Shown: piece after piece, positions 16,713 to 24,121 of the stretch
Layout of the letters: each line of letters starts with the position of its first letter
Numbering within the stretch: the first letter of the stretch is position 1
Source: Streptomyces lucensis JCM 4490
GTDB taxonomy: Bacteria > Actinomycetota > Actinomycetes > Streptomycetales > Streptomycetaceae
DNA: 64,000 bases
Reading direction: 5' to 3'
Assembly (NCBI RefSeq): GCF_014650035.1
Contig: NZ_BMUE01000002.1
Location: forward strand, 62,001-126,000
The notes under the pieces: generated by a model
Told to the model about the DNA's origin: nothing
Databases searched by the model: none
Seen by the model: the letters and a program-made list of their open reading frames with translations, nothing else
Translations under genes and position numbers: made by a program

Positions 16713-17992
16713 AAGTTCTCGTAGCCGCGGTTGATCAGTTCGATGCCGTGGACCCGGGAGGTGCCCTCGGCCGCCAGGGCCGCGATCAGGTACGAGAAGC
16801 CGCCGCGCAGGTCGGGGATGACCAGGTCGGCGCCCTGGAGCCTGGTCGGGCCGGAGACGACCGCGGAGTGCAGGAAGTTGCGCTGGCCGAAGCGGCAGTC
16901 GGAGCCGCCCAGGCACTCGCGGTACAGCTGGATGTGGGCGCCCATCTGGTTCAGGGCGGAGGTGAAGCCCAGCCGGGACTCGTAGACCGTCTCGTGGATG
17001 ATGGACAGGCCCGTGGCCTGCGTCAGTGCCACCACCAGCGGCTGCTGCCAGTCGGTCTGGAAGCCGGGGTGCACGTCCGTCTCCAGCGCGATGGACTTCA
17101 GCTGGCCGCCCGGGTGCCAGAAGCGGATGCCCTCGTCGTCGATCTCGAAGGCACCGCCCACCTTCCGGTAGGTGTTCAGGAACGTCATCATCGAGCGCTG
17201 CTGGGCGCCGCGGACGTAGATGTTGCCGTTGGTCGCGAGAGCCGCCGAGGCCCAGGACGCGGCCTCCAGCCGGTCCGACAGGGCGCGGTGGGTGTAGCCG
17301 CCGAGCTTGTCCACACCGGTGATGCGGATCGTGCGGTCGGTGTCCATCGCGATGATCGCGCCCATCTTCTGCAGCACGCAGATGAGGTCCTCGATCTCCG
17401 GCTCGACGGCCGCGTTGGACAACTCCGTGACACCCTCGGCCAGCACGGCCGTCAGCAGCACCTGCTCGGTCGCGCCGACCGACGGGTACGGCAGCCGGAT
17501 CTTCGTACCGCGCAGCCGCTGCGGCGCCTCCAGGTACTGTCCGTCGGCCCGCTTCTCGATCGTCGCGCCGAACTGCCGCAGCACGTCGAAGTGGAAGTCG
17601 ATGGGCCGGCCGCCGATGTCGCAGCCGCCCAGGCCCGGGATGAACGCGTGGCCGAGGCGGTGCAGCAGCGGACCGCAGAAGAGGATCGGGATGCGGCTGG
17701 AGCCCGCGTGGGCATCGATGTCAGCCACGTTGGCGCTCTCGACGTGCGTCGGGTCGAGCACCAGCTCGCCGGGCTCCTCGCCCGGACGGACCGTCACCCC
17801 GTGCAGCTGGAGCAGGCCGCGCACCACCCGCACGTCACGGATGTCGGGAACGTTGCGCAGGCGGCTCGGCTCGCTGCCCAGCAGGGCGGCGACCATGGCC
17901 TTCGGTACGAGGTTCTTCGCACCGCGGACACGGATCTCGCCCTCCAGCGGGGTTCCGCCGTGGACAAGCAGGACATCGTCGTTGACGGTCAT
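16652..17992 (-). CDS. murA: MurA, UDP-N-acetylglucosamine 1-carboxyvinyltransferase
   Basis: A 446-residue cytoplasmic enzyme that transfers enolpyruvate from PEP to UDP-GlcNAc, the first committed step of peptidoglycan synthesis. The substrate-binding K26-N27 lies in RVRGAKNLV. The catalytic loop is GLGGCDIGGRPIDFHFD with Cys124, the residue alkylated by fosfomycin in sensitive enzymes, so no natural Cys-to-Asp resistance is seen. The full-length C-terminus (ELPGKALG) is intact, although the DNA encoding it is repeated twice downstream. Divergent from the AlgH gene with a 268-base gap. Confidence 0.95.
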   Translation of the reverse strand: MTVNDDVLLVHGGTPLEGEIRVRGAKNLVPKAMVAALLGSEPSRLRNVPDIRDVRVVRGLLQLHGVTVRPGEEPGELVLDPTHVESANVADIDAHAGSSRIPILFCGPLLHRLGHAFIPGLGGCDIGGRPIDFHFDVLRQFGATIEKRADGQYLEAPQRLRGTKIRLPYPSVGATEQVLLTAVLAEGVTELSNAAVEPEIEDLICVLQKMGAIIAMDTDRTIRITGVDKLGGYTHRALSDRLEAASWASAALATNGNIYVRGAQQRSMMTFLNTYRKVGGAFEIDDEGIRFWHPGGQLKSIALETDVHPGFQTDWQQPLVVALTQATGLSIIHETVYESRLGFTSALNQMGAHIQLYRECLGGSDCRFGQRNFLHSAVVSGPTRLQGADLVIPDLRGGFSYLIAALAAEGTSRVHGIELINRGYENFMEKLMELGAKVELPGKALG

Positions 17993-18260
17993 GTATCTCG
18001 CGTTCCGATGAGTTGGGCAGGGGCCGGCCGATCACTGTGCGCAGGGGCCGGGAAGACAGGGTAATCGCCCATCGCCCCCCGTCCGTAAGCCCGAGGACCG
18101 CTCAACCACGTCATAGCTGTGTCACAACACGAACCGTTCCCTTTCGGGCACATGGGGTCACCGGATCGGCGGTGTGCGCCCGCCCCGCCCCGGTGCGCCC
18201 GCACCGCGTCCACCTCCGCACCTCTGATTGGCTCCCCACTTCGGGGCAAGATGCGGGATC

Positions 18261-18842
18261 ATGTCTGGCATGACCGAGGTGTCCTCGCTCACAGGGCGGC
18301 TGCTCGTGGCCACGCCCGCCCTGGCGGACCCGAACTTCGACCGCGCGGTGGTGCTCCTCCTCGACCACGACGAGGAGGGCTCCCTCGGTGTCGTGCTCAA
18401 CCGTCCCACCCCGGTGGACGTGGGCGACATCCTGGAGGGCTGGGCCGACCTGGCCGGTGAGCCCGGAGTCGTCTTCCAGGGCGGTCCGGTGTCGCTGGAC
18501 TCGGCGCTCGGCCTCGCGGTCATCCCGGGCGGCACGGCCGGCGACCGCGCCCCTCTCGGCTGGCGGCGGGTGCACGGCGCGATCGGACTGGTCGACCTGG
18601 AGGCGCCGCCGGAGCTGCTCGCCTCGGCCCTGGGGAGCCTGCGGATCTTCGCCGGCTACGCGGGCTGGGGCCCCGGCCAGCTGGAGGACGAGCTGGTCGA
18701 GGGCGCCTGGTACGTGGTCGAGTCCGAGCCGGGCGACGTCTCCTCGCCGGCCCCCGAGCGGCTGTGGCGCGAGGTGCTGCGCCGGCAGCGCGGAGAGCTG
18801 GCCATGGTGGCCACGTATCCGGACGACCCGTCGCTCAACTGA
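18261..18842 (+). CDS. AlgH/YqgE family protein (UPF0301)
   Basis: A 193-residue protein of the DUF179 family: LTGRLLVATPALADPNFDRAVVLLLDHDEEG near the N-terminus and the conserved core LGVVLNRPTPVDVGDIL...VFQGGPVSLDSALGL, then FAGYAGWGPGQLEDEL. The molecular function is not established; the family adopts an alpha/beta fold and in Pseudomonas is linked to alginate regulation. ATG 18261 or ATG 18270 could be the start; neither has a strong ribosome-binding site. Confidence 0.9.
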   Translation: MSGMTEVSSLTGRLLVATPALADPNFDRAVVLLLDHDEEGSLGVVLNRPTPVDVGDILEGWADLAGEPGVVFQGGPVSLDSALGLAVIPGGTAGDRAPLGWRRVHGAIGLVDLEAPPELLASALGSLRIFAGYAGWGPGQLEDELVEGAWYVVESEPGDVSSPAPERLWREVLRRQRGELAMVATYPDDPSLN

Positions 18843-18871
18843 TACGGGCGGGCTTCAGTACCCTGAACGGT

Positions 18872-19150
18872 ATGAGCACTCTTGAGCCCGAGCGCGGGAC
18901 TGGTACGGGCACCCTCGTAGAGCCGACGCCGCAGGTGTCCCACGGCGACGGCGACCACGAGCGCTTCGCCCACTACGTCCAGAAGGACAAGATCATGGCG
19001 AGCGCCCTCGACGGCACTCCCGTCGTGGCGCTGTGCGGCAAGGTCTGGGTGCCGGGCCGCGACCCCAAGAAGTACCCCGTGTGCCCCATGTGCAAGGAGA
19101 TCTACGAGTCCATGGGCAGCGGCGGCGACGACAAGGGCGGCGACAAGTAG
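18872..19150 (+). CDS. DUF3039 protein, small zinc-ribbon-like actinobacterial protein
   Basis: A 92-residue protein with a conserved segment RFAHYVQKDKIMASALDGTPVVALCGKVWVPGRDPKKYPVCPMCKEIY. Cysteines at the CGK and CPMC positions could bind zinc. This is the DUF3039 pattern, conserved in actinobacteria and of unknown function. It starts 30 bases after the AlgH stop and is probably co-transcribed with it. The C-terminus is a Gly/Asp/Lys tail. Confidence 0.88.
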   Translation: MSTLEPERGTGTGTLVEPTPQVSHGDGDHERFAHYVQKDKIMASALDGTPVVALCGKVWVPGRDPKKYPVCPMCKEIYESMGSGGDDKGGDK

Positions 19151-19179
19151 CGGTCCCCCTGTCCGTCTGAGGTTCTCCA

Positions 19180-19221
19180 GCAGGCCCCCGGGGCGCGCCA
19201 CAGCGCGTTCCGGGGGCCTGC
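19180..19221 (+). terminator. 12-bp hairpin terminator after DUF3039 gene
   Basis: A perfect 12-bp stem (19180-19191 with 19210-19221) starts 30 bases after the stop codon. It separates the AlgH/DUF3039 pair from the hexosaminidase gene. Confidence 0.8.
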
Positions 19222-19239
19222 CGCGTCTTCCGGCCACGA

Positions 19240-19255
19240 AGTGGTACAGACCTCT
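19240..19255. promoter_or_regulatory. DasR-like operator (dre) upstream of hexosaminidase
   Basis: AGTGGTACAGACCTCT matches 12 of 16 positions of the dre consensus AGTGGTCTAGACCAGT. It lies 108 bases upstream of the GH20 start and keeps both AGTGGT and AGACC half-site cores. DasR is the GlcNAc-responsive GntR-family repressor. Binding is inferred. Confidence 0.62.
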
Positions 19256-19362
19256 TGTCGGCGTGTTCGCGCGGTCCCTACGCTTCCCGGGTCACGCACC
19301 GGGGCGTGCGCGGCGGAACGGCCATCGCGTGTCCTGCAACGCACTCGTCGTGAGGATGGAAC

Positions 19363-20979
19363 ATGGTGGATGTGATCCCCGCGCCGGTGAGCACCGGCCG
19401 GTCCCCGTCCGGCAGCACCCGCCTGGACGCCGGAACCGCGCTGCGGGCCGGGCCGGGCACGGAAGGCGTCGCCCGCTGGCTGCGGGCCGCGCTCGGCGCG
19501 GCGACCGGACTGCCGTTCCCCGAGGCCGCCGACCGCCCCCACCGCATCGAGCTGGGCATCGACCCGGAGCTGCCCCCGGAGGGCTACCGCCTCGTCGCCG
19601 ACGGCCATCCCGTCCGCATCCACGGTGGCAGCGCCGCCGGCGTCTTCTGGGGCGCCCAGACCCTCCGGCAGCTCCTCGGCCCCGACGCGTTCCGCCGCGC
19701 GCCGGTGCGGCCGGGCCGCGACTGGGACCTCCCGGCCGTCACCGTCGAGGACGGCCCGCGTTTCGGCTGGCGCGGTCTCCTCCTCGACGTGGCCCGGCAC
19801 TTCATGCCGAAAGAGGGCGTGCTGCGCTACCTGGACCTGATGGCCGCCCACAAACTCAACGTCCTCCACTTCCACCTGACGGACGACCAGGGCTGGCGCA
19901 TCGAGATCCGGCGCCATCCGAAACTGACCGAAGACGCCTCCTGGCGGGCGCGGACCAAGTTCGGCCACCGGGCCTCACCCCTGTGGGAGCAGAAGCCGCA
20001 CGGGGGTTACTACACCCAGGACGACATCCGGGAGATCGTCGCCTACGCCGCCGAGCGGCACATCACCGTCGTCCCCGAGATCGACGTGCCGGGCCACTCG
20101 CAGGCCGCCATCGCCGCGTACCCCGAACTCGGCAACGCCGACGTCGTCGACACCACCGCCCTCTCCGTCTGGGACACCTGGGGGATCTCCTCCAACGTCC
20201 TGGCGCCCACCGACACCGTCCTGCGCTTCTACGAGGGGGTGTTCGAGGAGGTGCTGGAGCTGTTCCCCTCGGAGTTCGTCCACGTCGGCGGCGACGAGTG
20301 CCGCAAGGAGCAGTGGAGCGACTCGGTGACCGCCAAGAACCGCATGGCCGAACTCGGCCTGGCCGACGAGGAGCAGCTGCAGTCCTGGTTCATCGGGCAC
20401 TTCGACGCGTGGCTCTCCGCGCGCGGACGGCGCCTCATCGGCTGGGACGAGATCCTGGAGGGCGGCCTCGCGAGGAACGCGGCGGTGTCCTCCTGGCGCG
20501 GCTACGGCGGCGGCGTCGCGGCCGCACGGGCCGGCCACGACGTGGTCATGTGCCCCGAGCAGTACGTGTACCTGGACCACCGCCAGGCCCCGGGCGAGGA
20601 CGAGCCGGTGCCGATCGGCTTCGTGCGCACCCTGGAGGACGTCTACCGGTTCGACCCCGTTCCGCCCGGCCTCACCGGGCCGGAGGCCGCGCACGTCCTG
20701 GGCACCCAGGCGAACGTCTGGACCGAGGTCATGGAGGACAGCGCGCGGGTGGACTACCAGGTCTTCCCCCGGCTCGCGGCCTTCGCCGAGGTGGCCTGGA
20801 GCCGGCTCCCCGCGCCGGAGGACCGGGACTTCGCGGACTTCGAGCGCCGCATGACGGCCCACTACGCCCGTCTCGACGCCCTCGGCGTCGCCTACCGGCC
20901 GCCCACCGGACCCCGGCCCTGGCAGAAGCGCCCCGGAGTGCCCGGTCGCCCGATCGAGGGGCTCCCTCCGAACATGTGA
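19363..20979 (+). CDS. Beta-N-acetylhexosaminidase, glycoside hydrolase family 20
   Basis: A 538-residue GH20 enzyme releasing terminal GlcNAc/GalNAc from chitobiose or muropeptide-derived sugars. An N-terminal GH20b-type domain (about residues 1-125) precedes the catalytic barrel, which starts at RFGWRGLLLDVARHFMP. The catalytic Asp311-Glu312 pair is in HVGGDE, and the C-terminal barrel has LGTQANVWTE. No signal peptide is visible, so it should act in the cytoplasm on imported disaccharides. The upstream DasR-like site ties it to the GlcNAc PTS genes at the other end of the window. Confidence 0.93.
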   Translation: MVDVIPAPVSTGRSPSGSTRLDAGTALRAGPGTEGVARWLRAALGAATGLPFPEAADRPHRIELGIDPELPPEGYRLVADGHPVRIHGGSAAGVFWGAQTLRQLLGPDAFRRAPVRPGRDWDLPAVTVEDGPRFGWRGLLLDVARHFMPKEGVLRYLDLMAAHKLNVLHFHLTDDQGWRIEIRRHPKLTEDASWRARTKFGHRASPLWEQKPHGGYYTQDDIREIVAYAAERHITVVPEIDVPGHSQAAIAAYPELGNADVVDTTALSVWDTWGISSNVLAPTDTVLRFYEGVFEEVLELFPSEFVHVGGDECRKEQWSDSVTAKNRMAELGLADEEQLQSWFIGHFDAWLSARGRRLIGWDEILEGGLARNAAVSSWRGYGGGVAAARAGHDVVMCPEQYVYLDHRQAPGEDEPVPIGFVRTLEDVYRFDPVPPGLTGPEAAHVLGTQANVWTEVMEDSARVDYQVFPRLAAFAEVAWSRLPAPEDRDFADFERRMTAHYARLDALGVAYRPPTGPRPWQKRPGVPGRPIEGLPPNM

Positions 20980-21203
20980 GGCAAAAAGCCTCGAACGGTC
21001 ACCGAAGAGTGGCAATCGGCGCGCACCGGTGATGCCGTGGCAAAGCGGACCATCTCCCTGGTGAGGCGGGCGAATGCCTCCTAGCGGACCCCCGCGTTCG
21101 GCCCCGGCGAAGATGTGCCAGAGTTGCCACGTCCGCCCTGTGAGCACGTACCGTACGGCCACACAGGCGGGACCAGGTGGGGCAGCGGGAAGGGGCAGCC
21201 GGT

Positions 21204-22097
21204 TTGACCACGCACGCACCGCAGGCGGCGCAGGCCGTCACGCTGCCCACGACACTGGACGAGGCCGTGGCGGCACTGACCGCCATGCCCGCCGCCGTCC
21301 CCGTGGCCGGCGGCACCGACCTGATGGCCGCCGTCAACTCCGGCCAGCTCCGTCCCGCCGCTCTCGTGGGCCTCGGGCGGATCAGCGAGATCCGCGGCTG
21401 GCAGTACCAGGACGGCCACGCGCTGCTCGGCGCCGGTCTCACGCACGCGCGCATGGGCCGCCCCGACTTCGCGGCCCTGATCCCGGCGCTCGCCGCCGCC
21501 GCGCGCGCCGCGGGCCCGCCGCACATCCGCAACGCCGGCACCCTGGGCGGCAACATCGCCACGGCCGCCCCCACCGGGGACGCGCTGCCGGTGCTGGCCG
21601 CCCTGGAGGCGACGCTGATCATCGCGGGCCCGGGCGGAGCCCGCCGGGAGATCCCGGTGTCGCACCTCCTGGCCGGCGTGGAGATGCTGAACGGCGGCGA
21701 ACTGATCGGCTTCGTGCGCGTGCCGCTGCTGCACGCCCCGCAGGTCTTCCTGAAGGCCACCGGGCGCACCGGTCCGGGCCGGGCGCTGGCCTCCGTGGCC
21801 CTCGTCCTCGACCCCGCCCGGCGCGGAGTGCGCTGTGCCGTCGGCGCCATAGCGCCGATGCCGCTCAGGCCGCTGGACGCGGAGCAGTGGGTCGCCCAGC
21901 TGATCGACTGGGACAACGACCGCGCGCTCGTCCCCGAGGCGCTGCACGCCTTCGGCGAGTACGTCGCCGCGGCCTGCATCCCCGATCCGGCGCCCGAGCC
22001 CGACGGTTCGGTGCCCGCGCTTCCGCCCGCCGTACTGCACCTGCGGCGCACCGTCGCCGCACTGGCCCGACGAGCACTGGGGAGGGCGCTGTCGTGA
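21204..22097 (+). CDS. FAD-binding medium subunit of a molybdenum hydroxylase (xanthine dehydrogenase/CO dehydrogenase family)
   Basis: A 297-residue subunit. The FAD motifs are VAGGTDLMAAVNSGQLRPAALVGL and the second loop IRNAGTLGGNIATAAPTGDALPVL, both canonical. TTG 21204 has GGGAAGGGG eight bases upstream and is preferred; GTG 21177 is an in-frame alternative. The stop overlaps the next start by four bases (GTGA), so the subunits are translationally coupled. It would pass electrons from the Fe-S subunit to an acceptor. Substrate unknown. Confidence 0.88.
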   Translation: MTTHAPQAAQAVTLPTTLDEAVAALTAMPAAVPVAGGTDLMAAVNSGQLRPAALVGLGRISEIRGWQYQDGHALLGAGLTHARMGRPDFAALIPALAAAARAAGPPHIRNAGTLGGNIATAAPTGDALPVLAALEATLIIAGPGGARREIPVSHLLAGVEMLNGGELIGFVRVPLLHAPQVFLKATGRTGPGRALASVALVLDPARRGVRCAVGAIAPMPLRPLDAEQWVAQLIDWDNDRALVPEALHAFGEYVAAACIPDPAPEPDGSVPALPPAVLHLRRTVAALARRALGRALS

Positions 22098-24121
22098 GCG
22101 ACGACCAGCACGGAGAGGGCACGTCCCAGGGCGGCGGCCGCTGGGACCCGCTGCCCCAGGGCGACTACGACGACGGCGCCACCGCCTTCGTCAAGCTCCC
22201 CGAGGGCGGCATCGACGCCCTGTTGTCCGGCGACAGCCCGCTGGCCGCACCGGGCCACGGCTACGTGCCGCCGCAGATAACGGTGGCGCCGGGAACCGGT
22301 GACCCCGCCACCGGCACCTGGGCGGCGCCCGCGGGCGGCGCCCAGTGGCCCGACCCCAACGCCGCCGGCCAGGCGCGGCCCGGGGACGCGGACGACCGGT
22401 TCACCTACCAGCCGGGCGCCACCCAGCACTGGACCTTCGAGGAGCCCCCGGCCCCGGCGGCCCCCGGGCACGACGTCACCGGGCAGTGGTCCATCCCCGT
22501 CGCGGGCGGTGACCTCCCGGACGAGTCCGGCGAGTTCACCACGTCCTCGCTGGTCGAGCAGTGGGGTGGCACCCCGCCGCCCACGCTGCCCGGCGGCGCG
22601 CCCGCGCCCTGGGCGACGGACGGCACGGACCACACCTGGACCCAGCCCGGCGAACCGCGGACCGGCGACGCGCGGCACGCGGAGCCGCACACCGGCGACG
22701 TGCGGCACGCGGACCCGCAGGCACCGGACCGGGTGGACGCACCGCTGCCCGACCACACCGGCGCCCACCCGGCGGGCTCCGCGCCGGACGCCTACGCCGG
22801 TGCCGCGCCGGACGGGTACGCGGTCGAAGAACGTCATGAGCGGGGCCCGGCCGGTCATGCGGCCGAGGGTCACGGCGAGGGCGGCCACGACGAGGACGGC
22901 CGGGGCGGCCATGGTGGCCAGGGTGGTCACGGGGGGACCGGGCCCGCGCCGACCGCCCACGCGGGAGCCGGTCAGGCCGGAGCCGGTGAGGGCGACACGC
23001 CCGGCGCGGTGTCCGGGCGGACCGAGCCGGGCGCGCACGCCGCGCCCGCGCAGGACGGCGCGCCCGAACCCGCCCCGGTTCCCAGGATCAACGCCCACCA
23101 CCCCGTGGAAGCCTCTGAGGGCCCCGCTGAAGGCTCCACGGCCCCCGACAAGGCCGAAGGCCCGGCGACCGGGCCGGAGACCGCCACGAGGCCGGAAACG
23201 GCCGAGCCGGCGGCCGCGCCCGCCGACGGCGGAGCGGCCGAACCGGAGGACCCGACCGGCGACGGCGCGGCCCCCGGGCCGGACGACCTCCCGGGGGCAC
23301 GCCCCGGGGAAGCCGACGAGGCCGGGGACCCGGCCGCCGCGCCGCCCGCGCCGCACGACGAACACCCCCTCGCCTCCTACGTGCTGCGCGTCAACGGCGC
23401 CGACCGGCCCGTGACCGACGCCTGGATCGGCGAGTCCCTGCTCTACGTCCTGCGTGAACGGCTCGGCCTCGCGGGCGCCAAGGACGGCTGCTCACAGGGC
23501 GAGTGCGGCGCCTGCAACGTGCAGGTCGACGGGCGTCTGGTGGCCTCCTGCCTGGTTCCGGCGGTCACCGCGGCCGGCAGCGAGGTGCGCACCGTCGAGG
23601 GCCTGGCCGCCGACGGGCAGCCCTCCGACGTGCAGCGCGCGCTCGCCCGGTGCGGCGCCGTGCAGTGCGGCTTCTGCGTGCCCGGCATGGCGATGACCGT
23701 GCACGACCTGCTGGAGGGCAACCCGGCGCCCACCGAGCTGGAGACCCGGCAGGCCCTGTGCGGCAACCTCTGCCGCTGCTCCGGCTACCGGGGCGTCCTG
23801 GAGGCCGTCAAGGAGGTCGTCGCCGAACGCGAGGCCTCGCACGCCGCCCCCGAGCCGGACGCCGAACAGGCACGCATCCCGCACCAGGCGGGCCCCGGCT
23901 CCGGTGGCGTCAACCCGTCGGCGTTCGAGGCGCCCGGCGCGTTCGACACACCCCGCACCCCCGGCGGCCACCCCGCTCCCCAAGACCCCTACGGCGACCC
24001 CGCCGACCTTTACGGCGACCCCTACGGCGACGCCCCGGACGCCTACGGCGGCCCGGGCGATCCGTACGGCGCCCCCGGACCGCACGACCAGCACTACGGC
24101 CAGGACGGAGGCCAGGCGTGA
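22094..24121 (+). CDS. [2Fe-2S] small subunit of the molybdenum hydroxylase with a very long low-complexity N-terminal extension
   Basis: A 675-residue protein, against about 160-200 for normal small subunits. The two-cluster iron-sulfur domain occupies about residues 420-580: C466-x4-C471-x2-C474-x11-C486 for the plant-type cluster, then CGFC and CRC for the second cluster. Residues 1-420 are low-complexity sequence rich in Pro, Ala, Gly, Glu and His (for example HGGQGGHGG), with no recognisable domain, and the last 95 residues contain YGDPYGD-type repeats. GTG 22094 overlaps the upstream stop. The extension has the same GC bias and stays in frame, so it is not a sequencing fusion of two genes. 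Confidence 0.86.
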   Translation: MSDDQHGEGTSQGGGRWDPLPQGDYDDGATAFVKLPEGGIDALLSGDSPLAAPGHGYVPPQITVAPGTGDPATGTWAAPAGGAQWPDPNAAGQARPGDADDRFTYQPGATQHWTFEEPPAPAAPGHDVTGQWSIPVAGGDLPDESGEFTTSSLVEQWGGTPPPTLPGGAPAPWATDGTDHTWTQPGEPRTGDARHAEPHTGDVRHADPQAPDRVDAPLPDHTGAHPAGSAPDAYAGAAPDGYAVEERHERGPAGHAAEGHGEGGHDEDGRGGHGGQGGHGGTGPAPTAHAGAGQAGAGEGDTPGAVSGRTEPGAHAAPAQDGAPEPAPVPRINAHHPVEASEGPAEGSTAPDKAEGPATGPETATRPETAEPAAAPADGGAAEPEDPTGDGAAPGPDDLPGARPGEADEAGDPAAAPPAPHDEHPLASYVLRVNGADRPVTDAWIGESLLYVLRERLGLAGAKDGCSQGECGACNVQVDGRLVASCLVPAVTAAGSEVRTVEGLAADGQPSDVQRALARCGAVQCGFCVPGMAMTVHDLLEGNPAPTELETRQALCGNLCRCSGYRGVLEAVKEVVAEREASHAAPEPDAEQARIPHQAGPGSGGVNPSAFEAPGAFDTPRTPGGHPAPQDPYGDPADLYGDPYGDAPDAYGGPGDPYGAPGPHDQHYGQDGGQA

